This document shows positions 14,006-26,895 of a stretch of DNA of 64,000 nucleotides, in pieces; the stretch's first letter is position 1; each line of letters opens with the position of its first letter. The stretch is from Apostichopus japonicus. Taxonomy: Eukaryota > Echinodermata > Holothuroidea > Aspidochirotida > Stichopodidae. The notes under the pieces are model-generated. The model searched no databases, was not told the origin of the DNA, and saw only the letters and a list, made by a program, of their open reading frames with translations. Made by a program: the position numbers and the translations under genes. Location: positions 20,997,984 through 21,061,983 of the forward strand of contig NC_092564.1 of assembly GCF_037975245.1 (NCBI RefSeq), written 5' to 3'.

Positions 14006-14014
14006 TTATATTTA
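14006..14014 (+). promoter_or_regulatory. Possible TATA box upstream of an alternative first exon
   Basis: TTATATTTA lies about 60 bp before the ATG at 14070. Initiation about 30 bp downstream would give a very short leader. AT-rich matches like this are common by chance in this window, so it counts only together with the exon that follows. Confidence 0.2.
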
Positions 14015-14069
14015 GTATTGCTTGTGGATTGTTGGACACAGCTAGGCAGCAACTGGGTTTCTTTCCTCC

Positions 14070-14136
14070 ATGGATTGCCTAATGGCTACCCCAAAGAAGA
14101 AACTGAAGAAACGAATCAAGGGTTATAATTTTGATG
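14070..14136 (+). CDS. Possible alternative first exon encoding a basic nuclear-localisation leader
   Basis: An ATG at 14070 follows an in-frame stop at 14043-14045. It opens 22 codons plus one base before a donor-like GATG|GTAGGC at 14137. The peptide starts MDCLMATPKKKLKKRIKG and holds PKKKLKKR, a classical monopartite nuclear localisation pattern. The phase (1) is the same as that of exon 1 at 508, so it would splice in frame to 15844 only 1.7 kb downstream and continue straight into the helix-1 region of the ligand-binding domain. Such a transcript would encode a receptor without a DNA-binding domain but with its own import signal. Against it: the donor is weaker than consensus, the Kozak context is ordinary (C at -3), and a short basic peptide with matching phase can arise by chance. 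I see the frame, the phase and the motif; use as an exon is inference. Confidence 0.38.
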
Positions 14137-15843
14137 GTAGGCAAAACCAATTTAGCAGTGTTCTTTAATTATTAGACTGCTTGCATGCTTTCTTTGTCTT
14201 TATCCTGCTTTTATTCCCGCAGAATTAACTCTCTTTTCACCTTGTCTGATATCACATTTTACCATAGTGCAAGAAAAGTTGAAATGGAAAAAAAAAAATA
14301 GTAAAAATAAGGGGTGAAATCACTTTTAGACTGGGAATGTCTCTTTGCAGGAATTTCTAACTCTTTACGTTGTATAGTACACTCTGGTGGTAGGATAGGT
14401 ATAGTAAAGCCCTAAAGACTTGTGATCCAGTTTGATAGGGACATAGAAACCTTGACTGACCTACATACAGATATGTGAGATAAACATCTAGGGAGTTTTT
14501 CAAAAGTAAACCTCATTGAATCGAGTGATAGCATCATAGCCTAGGTTATTACCTACAACTGCAGGGAAAAATATTGTTATTAATAGTAACACATTGGAAT
14601 ATAGAAAGTAAGTGTAGAAAGTGGAGAGAAAGGAAGATTGTTTGGATGAAGGGCTGGGAGAAAGGGGGAAGGATGGGGATTGCAGTAAAGCGGCAGAATA
14701 AGTAGTAAATCTGTAAATTAGTAATCACAACATAAATTGAAATAATCCATATTTTGAATGGGGAAAAACGTTTGTCTTCCAAAAAGTAAAACAGTGTCCA
14801 TACATTTTTTCAGATTGCAGAAATTTTTCTTTATATTTTTTCTCAAATTTGATTGTTGGACTTGAAGGTCATCAATTGTGACATAAAAAAGGCTAGTTGA
14901 GAAATAAATAAGATAAGGTTAATATTTATTACCATTAACTGTTTGTTTCCATTGAAATGCATATACTGTAATTAAGTCTTTCAAAATAACGATATATTGA
15001 TTAAAAATTAAAACAATACGACCATGATCAATCATCAATGATTGTGTTTATTATTATTAGCCAGGATTCATGGTTCGGTGAATTCCCAGTGACAAATATT
15101 CAGTTGTCTGTTTGCAAGATCCATAAGATCTATTTTAGCCGGCAATGCTGATCTTTTTCGGTTTATTTTTGTGTCTTTTTTTTCTTTTGAAGAAAAAGAG
15201 GGATAACTCGATCTTTTTGAGTGTTTGGCGGTTGGCATAACTTTTTTGAAGTTTTATTTAAATTGGAAAATGCAGAATATAATTCACATGAATCTTTCAG
15301 CAACTTCTTGAATGTATCCATTGTCAGTAAGTATGGCAGTATTTCTTCCATATATTAATTACAATCAATGTTATAATGCTGCTGCTATATAGAAGTCCAG
15401 TTGGCGAACGGTCTTTGTTTTGCTCCCTCTGCCTCCTCCCCCACCCCTCCTCCCCCACTTCTTCTCCCCCATCCCTCCTCCCCATACTATATTTTGCCAA
15501 TACTTGATCAAACATTTTCAAAAGTACTACCTTTTCTAGAGGTTTTCACCGTGAGTATTCTTAAAACGAGTGTTAATTAGCCAGAGAATAACTTGTTTAT
15601 GGGTGAATGTTGTATTGCTTGAAGTTCTGTATTGAAGTTTGTACATGGGTCACCATGACATGACTTCCTAGCATATGTGCTGCCCTATTAGCTGCTTGGG
15701 TATTTTGCACCCAGTTAGAAATAAGTTGTTTTATTGCTAAGTATTGTTTCAATGACATCATTAATGTATTAATGTTTTCATGTCACAGTTTCTTGACATA
15801 TTAATGTTTTACACAAATTCCTTCTACCCTTTTCATTTTCCAG

Positions 15844-15959
15844 AGGTTATGTGGAGGACGGTGAACCAAGCTCATCGCAAATCTTTTCCAACGTGCAACA
15901 TCGGCAAGAGAAGACTGAAGGAAGATAACACAGAGAAAGTCATGGTGGATTCTGCAATT
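15844..15959 (+). CDS. Nuclear receptor exon: start of the ligand-binding domain (helix 1 region)
   Basis: Acceptor CATTTTCCAG ends at 15843 and donor ATT|GTAAGTA starts at 15960. The 116-bp exon accepts one base from exon 1 and closes a codon exactly (phase 1 in, phase 0 out), giving residues 170-208 of the visible chain. The peptide begins EVMWRTVNQAHRKSF and continues with a basic, then acidic stretch (GKRRLKEDNTEK). The pattern of an amphipathic segment followed by AHRKSF is what NR1-type receptors show in helix 1 (compare the helix-1 His-x-x-Thr/Ser-Phe/Cys patterns of ROR, VDR and related receptors). The distance from this point to the helix-3 FA-S-PGF motif is about 54 residues, close to that in ROR, so no exon seems to be missing between here and 55196. 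Confidence 0.82.
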
Positions 15960-18109
15960 GTAAGTAAATCCAGAGGAATATTTACATTTTCATAATCCCA
16001 GAAATCTGTATTGCTTTCTCTGTTGGATGCAAATCAAACAACAAACTTAATCTCTTCAAAGGTACTGAAAAAAAAGAAGTACAACATATAGATTTTCTGT
16101 TCAGATATCAACCCCAGTTATTCTAATTATTGACAATAAATAGCCATCTTGTTTCAATCTTGCTTCATGTAAACAACTGTGGTTCTCACAGACAATAATA
16201 AGCAGGAACTGCAGGATGTTACAACAATGTTAGTCAAGTCTGTGATAATGTTTAAAGGTTGTCATGTATTTGACCCAAATTTTAACATGCTGAAAAAGTG
16301 CCAAAAGTTGTTAAATGTGCATCTATTGTAGTTCAGATCTAGCAGATACAGATCAATACCTGACATAGAAGGCCGGGTGCACATGCATATTAAGGAATTC
16401 AATGCCTCAAGAGTGTAGTAAAATGTTTGTTTTAGCGGGAGCTTGAGTGGCCATTATGAAGACACTCTAGCATATTTGGGAACAATATGATGATCTTTGA
16501 AAGCTGCAGTTTGCACTGAAGTACTTGCTACCTGGTATTCAATAGGTCCACAGAATTGCAGCAGGATTTATGAATGAAGGAAACAACTTAACACATTTTA
16601 CTTAATCTCACAAGATTTGGGAAACACAAAACTTTCAGTTTTTTTCCAACAATAATAATTCCTTGTTTGCAGTAGAAATTAAATATTTGTGACCTATAGA
16701 GATCTCTCTGGGTTGTAGATTTGAGGCATATTGAGTTATGACCTAATATTACATGGGTTAGTCTATATACCCAACTCAGGAAAGTTTACAGGAAAGATTA
16801 AGTTAACAGAAAAGATAGTCTGCTGCTTGAGCTTTCCTGCTTTCAGATCATGTGATCAGTACATGCACAGTAGATCACTCGCCAACCTTTGACCTGATCA
16901 TATTCCCTTTCCCAATGAGGGACCAGTGAGGCACCCGTAACATTACTTCATTATGATCACACAGTTACGGTCTTGATGTATTATTGCACTGGGGTTGGGG
17001 ATTGGATCAAGTTCGGTTTTCATGCCGAACTTCGGTCTTGGGTGACTCAATTTTCTTAAAACGCATTGCATTGTGTAGTGATAACAAACTTTAAAGTTTG
17101 GAAAGTTTGCAAATGAAATGTTGTCCTATATTAATGCGTGTGGAAAACAAACTTTAAATACTGCAGGACTGAACAGTTAGTCACTCGCCAGCAAGGACTC
17201 AGGAGGAAACTTTAATTGTTAGCTATATACATTGTCTTTGTGAGAATGACGCAAAGTTACAACCCATCATGTAAACTAAAACTTAAAGATAGACTCAGTC
17301 TAATGTTCTTTGTCAACCTGAATGACATGCTACTCAGGTAGATGGATGTTATTACATCGTTCATGTTTGAACTCCATTTCTAGTCAGTCTCTATTAGGAA
17401 CTACATCCTGATCATGACTGCTAAGAATATTACAATCTGCTGTTTGCTTGCTACACAGTACCTTCCAGTGGAGTACCTTACAGGTTATATCTTTAACTGA
17501 CATGTCATACACTAACTTCTTTAGAATGTACAATGCTATGTTCATTGTAGTCACTTTGAGAGCATCTCTTACTTACCATACAGAAAAATTAATTTGGGGC
17601 ATTTCGGTTGGGCAAGGTGAACTAATGTTAGCGTGCAACTTGTTTGCATTTTAATTCAAACTTAGTTCTGTGCAAGTCTGAAGCTTTAAGTTTCAGCTTA
17701 ACTGTATGTACTGTTACTGTATGTACTTGCAACACCCTGGTGTCAATGGTATAGTCCTGCCTGTTGTTGTGTGTTCATCTCCTGCGGAGTTAGAGTGCAT
17801 CTGCAAGCCCACAGCAAGGATTAGCGGGATGTTCCTGTTGGTAAGCTTCCTGCTTTACATTTACTGTGAAGGCTGTGAAAGTTAACATAATTATTGGACA
17901 GGAAAATGACTATAATTACTTTAATTTGACCAGCTGTAACCTACATCTGCATTTGACCTGTATAGGTGGCCAACAGTGCATACAATGAGAAGTGGACCTT
18001 GTCACATCAGACTTAATATTTACTGCTCAGAAAATCATTATCAATCAATGGGAAAGCCGGTTATTACATGACATTTTCCCTTACTCATTTAAGTGCCTGG
18101 GTCATGGAG

Positions 18110-18488
18110 CAGTGATGGAGCAAGGGGTATTGGTCAGGAGGGGCGAGAATGGTCTGTAGGGGCGCTTTCGACACTATCTAAGCGGAGCGCCACCATAGGT
18201 TGGCGTGCAGCGTACAAAAAAATTTGAGTAAAGATACTTCCTAGATCGTCGGAAATGACCCTTTCCGGGCCTGGCTAATTTGCAGATAAACGAAGAATAA
18301 ATAGGTGTCATCGCCAAATTACACCAACAAACTGTGACAAATATCAATAGGTAGATGAGAGCGCAATAAAATAGTCAATAATCGCGAATAAGTAAAAAGT
18401 GGTAAAGAGCTGAAAAGGGCGCCAGCAGTCCATTTTAGTCTGTCAGGGGGGCATCCGCCCCTTTGACTGTATGGACGCTCCGCCACTG
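18110..18488. mobile_element. hAT-type non-autonomous DNA transposon (379 bp)
   Basis: The left end reads CAGTGATGGAGC and the right end, reverse-complemented, reads CAGTGGCGGAGC. These are short terminal inverted repeats of the CAGTGGCGGA(G/T)C type familiar from hAT elements. The element is flanked by a perfect 8-bp target duplication, TCATGGAG at 18102-18109 and at 18489-18496; 8 bp is the length hAT transposases make. There is no transposase frame, so it needs a partner element. The two subterminal regions are GC-richer than the surrounding intron. Confidence 0.88.
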
Positions 18489-20854
18489 TCATGGAGGTCA
18501 CTATTTGTAAAGCAAAATGCGAAAAAAATTAAAAGGATAGTTGTGAGAAACATCAACCAAAGTTTCTTACAATATACATTTGGTAACATGCTCAACCATA
18601 AATAACTTTCTAACTGCATGTTATTTTGATGAGCTGTTAATATGCAGTCAGGTTACACATTTGCTTGGCTCAACAAGCAGTATTTAGCATGGTATCCTAG
18701 CACACTCTGCCTACATATGTCCTTTCATATGAATAGCACAATCAGTGCAATGGGGTTCATTAAACTGACGTCGTATCTCGGAACCTACAGTATATGAGAT
18801 ATTGTTACCCCAGATGTGATTAGCTTAAATTGTAGCAACATCATGTGACCTTCTGTCAACCATGTTTTTTCTACTCTCCTTGGGAAGCACTCATATGGAT
18901 GTAGTGTTCAGAGACATACATGCACATGTCTGTTTCCTGCATACATGTTCAACAATGACCCAAGCACGGTCAGTCTTGTCGGGTATATACTTAGGTGCAG
19001 GTAATAGAATCCCAGAGGGAACATTACAGTTGTATCAGACATTGTTCCGGCCATTCACTTCAGATTGGCATCCTACCATAATCTAAAAACCATTGCAAAT
19101 CTACAGATCATACTTCACCTGAATGCAAAAGCCAAAAGTTTCCTCTTAGTTTGGATGACCTACTAAAACTGACAAGAGGAAAAGCAAGCCCGCAGCTTAG
19201 TAGATGTTGGCGATGTTTGCCCTCTCTCTATAAACTCTGCATTGGCTTGCGTTGTTTTGTGTTTTTGTTATTGTTATGACTGGCCCTGCTGCAGCCGTTA
19301 TGGTTTCTTCACTGCTTTTCAGCGAGTGCATGTTGAGTTGTCCTTACATGACCTATATGGTCTCCAAAATGCCCAAAGCAAACCCATTCCTTAGACCTTG
19401 GTATTCAAAGTGTGACTGTACATTTAAATAATTAAAAATGAGAAAAGTAGACAAAAGTGAGAAATTTGCCCTTGGAAAAAGGGGTGCTTGATCTACTAAT
19501 TTGACCTTTATAAGAAGCGCCCTAATTTAATTTTTTTTTGAACAGTGGATGTGGGATTGCGCGCCGATGATGTGGTAAAATGGAAGAACAGAGGTAAAGT
19601 TGTACTCCAACTGGCAAACAGTATGTTGTTGTGCTGTGGTAATGAGATTACCACACGGCTAATCCGGTTTGCTAACTCCTAAAAATCAGGTCATTATACG
19701 CTAGCCAAAGGAAACAGACGGCTCAGGCTCCAAGAATGACTGTCCGTGAATTATTATGATTAACAAGAGTTGGCCCTTTGTATCGTCAGCCAGAACTATA
19801 GCGCTTCAATGTTGTTAAAGCCTGAAGCAATGTAGGTGGTAGGTAGACTGCTGCAGCAGTGAGCACTGTACTTTACAGAATAAGGTCTGCCAGAACAGTT
19901 ACATTGCTGCTGGCGATAAGTCCTGCTTGTCTTTGATCATGCAGATATATATATAAGAAAATATTAAAACCCTCAGAGTGATGAGGGCTGCGAGCGTACA
20001 TTACAAGATTGAGTGCTTTCCACTCATAAATGGGACAAACAGTTGAAAAGATTCAGATAAGGAAATGTAGTTAACTGTATCTATGTGAGAAGAAAGTAAT
20101 ACCCATTTTAGAAATAACCAGTGAAAGTTTGAATAAGGAATTAAAAATTGTAAGTTGCTAATATTTATGATATTATTCAGGTGCAGACAAGAGCTTGTAG
20201 TATTGTACATACATAGTTTATGTTTATAGATTTAATCGTTGATTGGATGGCATTTTTTATCCCTTTCCACTTTCATCCATCCTCATTTATTTGTCCCACC
20301 TTAACATGTCTTTTTTTAATCTGATATAACTCACAGAAAGCGAACAAGGTTGTCGCCTTAAAACTCTAGATGCATTCAGTAGAACATGCTCTATTCTGAA
20401 CAAGCCAATTTGATTCAAACAAAACGACAGCGTACTCTTACTATTTGTGATTGAAATCCAATAAAAAAAAAATACAATTCAGTAACAGCTGGATGAGTGA
20501 GGTTTTTTTTCTCTTTCCATTTCAAAGAAGAAAAAGTATCAAAAATTATGGTTTTTATATTTGAATATGACTCATTCTAATTTACATGCAAAAGGTCCTA
20601 GATAGCAACTTCATAGACTGGAATTGAATGCTTAATTTTACATCAATTAACATTAATTGGTTACAATGATAATGTATTGGGTATCATAGTTTAAACAAGC
20701 GCAACGTTATTTTGAATTGTAAATAGTAGAGTTGCTAAGATTGCCCAACTTTCATGAAAATACCCAGCAAAGCTGCTTCAAAGTGGAACACTGAAAATGA
20801 CAATTATTCTGTCCATGGCACTAAAACATGAAAATGCTGAACCTGGAGCTAAAT

Positions 20855-20910
20855 GAATAATAATATTACTTATTTATATAGCGCATTATACGGATGGTCT
20901 CAATGAGCTT
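20855..20910. repeat. Dispersed repeat fragment with a TTATATAGCGC core
   Basis: An AATAATAAT run followed by CTTATTTATATAGCGC, then CTCAATGAGCTT. The same arrangement occurs at 32574-32650. This AT-run plus TATATAGCGC pattern is widespread in marine animal genomes, and I treat it as a transposon remnant of unassigned class. Confidence 0.5.
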
Positions 20911-21779
20911 AAATACAAGAAACAAATGAGTACAAAATGCAAAAACAGTTTATTTACACTCTTCAGAGTTAAATATGCTTGATTTTCATGAATCACATTG
21001 TCGTAATTCACACATCGTTAGCAGCTGCAGCTGTACAAATAGATAAATTACTGATTTAAATATCATATATGATGATGGACAACAGATGAGTGTCAATAGA
21101 GACTGTTCCTTTAATGATAATTATTAATATTTACTTAAAACATGAAACGAATGAATTGTTTTACCTAAGAAGGAAAAATTATCTATTCATATTTTTGCAA
21201 ATTAATGTGAACTCAATTCCAGCTGGATTCAGAACAAATACTTTTGGATTGCATTGATGTGAACACTGATGCAAATGGTGATTTGACTTTGTTGTATTTT
21301 AGACTAATTTTTTTGTCTCCAAATATGCTAGAAAGTCAGAAAATGGTCACCTATGGTCCAATTTTAAGCACACAGTTTACTGCCATTCTCAAGGTAGTTA
21401 TAACTACACTGAGTAATATCTAAACTGAGTAATTTGCATCATCTGTTCAAAAGATCCTCAAGGTCTATGAATAAAAGTTTATTCCCACAACCTCCAGGAA
21501 AGTACACTTTTGAAAATTCTAGCAATTTTTAATGTGGTTATTGCTGCTTCCCTTACTCCCCTGCCCCTCCCCTCCCCTGCCCTCAGCTACAACACAAACG
21601 CTATGGAAAATCATGTTTTAAAGCATTATTACAAATATATATGTCAAGAGGGCAAATGGTGTTGGATATCATGCAAAGCTGCTCTGTTGTGTTTATGAAT
21701 TAGTTATTAAACAAAACATGTTTTGGTGGAGTTTTAAGATTGTAGAACAATGGATTAACTTAAAGTCCTGCTGCACTGA

Positions 21780-21945
21780 GAAGCAGAGTCATTAAGGGGC
21801 CTTCCACAGGTTTAGTAAATTTACAGGTGAACATCTTTGAAACCAAAAAAAGGGTATAGAAACATCACTAGCATTCAACTTGTCCCTCTTTTTCTTGGAC
21901 TAAAGATTGTCATATTTAAGCCTGAAGTCATCTGGCATGACCCTG
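21780..21945. mobile_element. Right half of a TTAA-type non-autonomous element
   Basis: GGTGAACATCTTTGAAACCA, then TAGAAACATCACTAGCATTC, then CTTGGACTAAAGATTG and GCCTGAAGTCATC follow the same order as the right half of the element at 61094-61655. The terminal repeat has decayed (GCCTGAAGTC for GCCTAAAGTC). Confidence 0.55.
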
Positions 21946-21999
21946 GACAGAAATTTTAATATTGTCTCAATATGTTACATAATATTGAGCATCGCATGT

Positions 22000-22163
22000 T
22001 GGTATCTAGGGATTATTAGCAGCTCATTGGTATCTAGGGATTATTAGCAGCTCATTGGTATCTAGGGATTATTAGCAGCTCGTTGGTATCTAGGGATCAT
22101 TAGCAGCTTTTTGGTATCTAGGGATTATTAGCAGTTTTTTGGTATCTAGGATTATTAGCAGCT
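22000..22163. repeat. Tandem repeat, 6 x about 28 bp
   Basis: Units of TTGGTATCTAGGGATTATTA followed by GCAGCTCA, starting at 21999 and 22027 and repeating every 28 bp. The last copies have changed tails (GCAGCTTT, GCAGTTTT) and a one-base loss in the last unit. Confidence 0.9.
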
Positions 22164-22951
22164 GGTTGCACCATTTTGAAGACGAATACTCGCTAAGTCA
22201 TACTTTCCTTATTGATAAATTCAATTACTGTACTCTACCTCTAGTGAGAATTGAATGGAACCTTTCAGAAAGTATATTAAAAGCATTTCTTCAAAGTTAT
22301 ATATGCAAGTCAGCATGAAGGGATTTGAAATTATTAATGGATTAATGTAGGGTAAAGATTGTTTCAATGTTAGTCTTTGTTTTCTCATTGCGCTCACATG
22401 TATTTCAAAGTTTAACATTTGAACTCACATAAGCCACTCAGAACATTGTAATTACTCAAAATCTAATATTTTTGCTTTTGGCAAGAACTACGTTTATATG
22501 CAAAAACAAACACATTTGTAGCATTTAAAATGGGGTACTTTCTATTTGGCTTTCAGGACGTTCGTTTCCCTACAGAAAAAAAGTAATATACATAAACAGG
22601 GTGGTCAAGAAAGCTGAATCAACTAGCATATCTGGCCCCAAACTGAAATTTAAAAATTACCTAAAACGTTCTCAAATGGGGCCTTGTCAGACATTTGCTT
22701 AATTGTCAGAGCTTCTAGTGACTGGTAAGGTTCAAATTTATGAAAGGAAGTTGCAGTCTGAAAGAGAGAGAGAGAGAGAGAGTCATGAAAGACAGAGCCT
22801 GAGTTTGTGCCTAGAATCATACTGTCTGCATGGCCTAGTCATATTCAGAAAGTTTAGTAAGTTCAAGGGGCATAATTGTGTAATATTCCTCTTATATTGC
22901 TTCAGGTTTACTGTTATAAAAGGACCACAACCCAGCCTAATTAGTTATGTC

Positions 22952-23031
22952 AGGGCTACAGTGCCCCTGTTAATTAGGGGCTACAGTGCCCCTGTTAATT
23001 AGGGGCTACAGTGCCCCTGTTAATTAGGGGC
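22952..23031. repeat. Tandem repeat, 3 x 25 bp with an internal dyad
   Basis: Unit GGGGCTACAGTGCCCCTGTT followed by AATTA, period 25. GGGGC and GCCCC inside each unit can pair, so the array can form a run of small hairpins. Open frames on both strands here follow from the repeat. Confidence 0.88.
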
Positions 23032-26000
23032 AAGGGTTTATATGGGATAAAGATTTGTTTTCTTTTCATTTTCATAATAAAGTGTAGAGCACAAATGCAT
23101 GGACCTGGTGACATAGTTGTCCATGAGGTCCATTCTGGTTCAAGGATGCAGCTATCCTCACCAAAAGTGGTCTTGTACGAACCTAATATCTTCCAAATCA
23201 AATTATTCTTCTGTTGTCTGTAAAGGCATCTTTTATTCCTCTCTGGGACGTTTCAGCTTTTATGTAAGTATACTCTAGCTGTTTTGTGTTTCCCCATCAT
23301 TTCACCTGATGGAGGGTCATGAGATCCACAAATGTGCGTATATTTTAAGATCACGATCCGCAAATTATGGGATGCGACCCAAAAGTGGGTCTCCGAACAC
23401 TTGCTGTGAGCTAACAGGATTTTCCCGGATGTCAAAACGATTGAGAACATGATGTCCATGAACTAAGCTTTCATGTCTTCTGAACATTGATTCTTAGAAG
23501 TGGAACTGAGGTGGGGGCTGTTGGCTCCTCGCAGAAGCTTCTGGTCTGTGTGGCTATAAAATTTACAGAACTCTGTCTTTAAGTAATAATTTACATTGTT
23601 GAATTTCAAGTCATTATCACTTTCTTTTGCCTTCTGTACTTGTGCATCACAAAACTATATCATGATTATATTAACTTTGTATTAACATAAATATGCATTT
23701 AAAATATATTTTTAATCATGTTTTATAAAATAAAGAAGGTGGTATTGAATAGTGTAGTAAAAAAAGGGGGATGCTAAAGCACCTACACCTATTTTTTTTT
23801 AAATTATGATTATTTTTTATTATTGTCATCTTTAATGAGGGTAGTCCTGCTCAGTACAGAAGCACTGCTTTACAGAGGAGCCCTCAGCATTCTGTACTAA
23901 TTTATACTTAAATATTTAACAGAAATAGCTGGAAATTACAATCACTTCCTAGCATGGAGGAAAAGAATATCACAAATAGATGACATTTACTTCTCATCAA
24001 CTTAATTTTGCAATTTCTGCTTCCTGTAAAATATACCTTACCTTGCAAGGACACCATGGGGTGTTTTCCGTTTGAAAAAGCTTAATTATAGTAATGTGCA
24101 CTCTAAATTTAGACATGTCATGCAAGCTTAGCCAAGCTAGGCTAGGAAACCTATACATATTACTTTTTAGGACACAACAGAATGACATAAATCACTGTAG
24201 AAATATATCTCAATATTATACCTGTACTTAATATCTCACTCCAGTTGCAAATCCTCTGGAGGAAAATCCTCCATTTTGAATTGTTTTTCTTTTTTCTTTT
24301 AAGCTGTGCGTGCCATACCTTATGATATGTCAAAGCACTTGTACTTTTTTCACAAGACCTTTTTGGTTACTTGCAATAGGTTGATCAGTGTTGGCAACGT
24401 TTGTCACTTCGTAGTGGGATAAAATACATAGGTCGTCATTCAAAGCTTCCTAAAAATGATTCAAACTTTCTTCTGACTTAGGGACATCCTCAGATAATAT
24501 GATAAGATAATGATCTGTCTTGGTTACAATGCTCCAGTATGTGAAAGGACACAACAGTGTATAGTAAATAACATGCATATGAAATCTAGACTTAATTGTA
24601 CTTGTAAACATCTACTTTCAGTAGTATTTTCAAACCTTACTTTCAGTAGTATTTCCCTCTCACCATACCATATCACTGTACATAATAGCTGTAAGATGTC
24701 ATAGCTAATTTCAGCTAACCAAGAGGTCAAAGATTATCTGCAAAGAACCATTCAACAGGTGATTATCTTCTGACCATTAAATACAGGTATTAAGCTGAAG
24801 TCACTTTATCAATTTTCACCACTTGACCTTAACAAATATCTGATCATGTATAGATAGATGTAGTGACAGAAATTGTCACAATATTTTCATACAGGTTGAA
24901 ATTGGATGTCCATTCTGGTGGCAGACTTCATGTGTTAGCCAATTCTGACAAATTAGACAAAACTGCTACATCTCTAGGGAGTAAACTGGTTCCTTTAGAG
25001 CAATTGAGTCACTGATAATGATTTTGTTGACGTTTTGTGTCTATAATCTTTCACCTAAAGATGATTTAGAAGGAATTTTGCAAAGTTAGTTCCCAAGTAG
25101 CAGTTCCCTGATATAACATTGCTGCAAGACATATATAACAGAATAAGTAAACTATTTGAAATTTGTTCTGCATAATCTGTTGAGAAGGCATGTAACAACT
25201 GGGAGGGTTCTTCACTCTGGTTTATAACATGGACCTGCTTTTTGTTTATTTTTTTTGTCTTGTCAGCAAATACTTTGTGTTTATAGGTAATATCTTCCTC
25301 CTCTTTCCTTAAAACCATTTTAAGATATGCAAAAATTTGGCTTTTCAGCTCTCTCATTTTATTTCATATGTTTGTTTAATGTGCATGCACTTAAAATTTC
25401 TTAGTCTGTTAAAAGTATCTCTTTTAGATTATGTATTCTGAAGATTATCATTCCCTCATACTTTTCTTTATAATACTCAACTTTTCCATCATCCTTGTAT
25501 TAACATATCTGGCATCAGAAAAAGCTCAGAATTATATGTACGACATACAAGCTACTTTTTTTGCGGATTTTGCCAAATGCTTGAAAGAAAATCCCCACGT
25601 TCATTTGTTTACATAGTTCCTTATTTATTCTCAGATAAATATGGCATTACTGAAAATATAAAGTAAGAATAAAAAAATCATCTTTCTAGTGAGCAAACTG
25701 TGACGATTTATACTGCGCTGTTGCCGGAAGAAATTGACTTAAAATTATGATCACTTTGCTGATAGATCGAATATTACAAGTCATTCCTGAGGCATCGTCA
25801 TATGCATTTGTTTAGATTACGTGTCACGGTAAAAGTCATTTATACATTCATTGTACATTGTTAAGTCAGTGATGTCATTGAGACAGTGCAGTGACAGTTT
25901 TGTTGCATTCTCGTGACCCTTTCGTTTTGCGTCCTACTTCTTTCCCGAGGCCACTGTCCGTCTCGGTGAACTAAGAAGACTTTCCGCCTTCTCGTATATC

Positions 26001-26895
26001 CCATTAACGATTGGTGTCATCTTGTCTTGTTCACGAAGGTAACTGCGCATAGTGCTTTATGCATTTGATTTACCTCAGTCTTCAATTAACCTGGTTGTTT
26101 TTTTTTTTACCTTTCTCTTTGGCTTGTGTTAAAAGTTTTCATATCCATATGTGATTCCCTATTTAGTTGGTACTCGTGCAGAGAGCGTTCAGGTAGAATA
26201 TATGCACTCATGAGATTGGATGCAAAGTTAGTTCCAATGTTAGAATGGTTAAAAATGTTACAAATTCAAGCCATTCTTTTCCTTTGTCAATATAGGTTTA
26301 TTGGCTCCTACAGAAAATTTATGATCATTTTGGAGGAACATATTTGTACCAGTTTTCTTGTGTTGATTTGGTCAGATAACTGTTATTAAAGGAGGATATA
26401 ATATATAGGCATAAGATCTTTTTCTGTTAGTGTGTCACCCATGGCAATTTTACAAACATTATATATTAAAGTCATTAAGATGATATTTACATGTGAGTGC
26501 AGTTACAAATTTCTCTACTATCATCACGCATAGGGTACTTGACCATTATTGACTGTGGGCGTAATGTACTCAAGCTGATATATAATAAAAGCACACATAG
26601 TGTAAGGACATGAGTGTCTCATGTGTGTAAGCAATGGGTACATGGATATAGCTGTGAGTTGTAATCATGATAACATAGTTATAGATAGTATATTGCTAGA
26701 GTAAAGACCGTCCTGCATGTGTTCCCAGTTTTTCAGGCAATTACTTCATTACTGAGAGTACAGGAAAGAAGGATGGATCAGGGCAAACTTTTTCACAAAG
26801 GTCCTAGAAGATCCAATTCTGTTTGCACACAACAGACCCTGGTTGTCCGGCTGATGACTAATTGTTAACATCAAATTCAGAGTCGCATTGTAACC

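Larger units (their letters stand above)
509..15843 (+). other. Intron 1 of the nuclear receptor gene (15.3 kb)
   Basis: Bounded by GTGAGT at 509 and TTTTCCAG ending at 15843; phase 1. It contains the tandem arrays listed separately (2523-2690, 4264-5101, 9951-10040, 10271-10405, 11917-12540), half of a TTAA-type element near 11205, and a possible alternative first exon at 14070. The remaining stretches (about 640-2520, 2700-4260, 5100-9950, 10410-11200, 11420-11900 and 12550-14000) are AT-rich unique-looking DNA with homopolymer runs (poly-T near 7796, 8768 and 13477). I see no supportable gene in them. Small open frames on the minus strand at 3378-3704 and 5384-5746 show no family motif. 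Confidence 0.75.

Noticed and set aside
19546-19593. 48-bp candidate exon with TTTTTTTTGAACAG before and AGAG|GTAAAG after
   Set aside because: Intron 2 is phase 0, and in that phase the candidate holds a stop (TAA in its 11th codon), so it would truncate the receptor. It could only be a poison exon, for which there is no evidence here.
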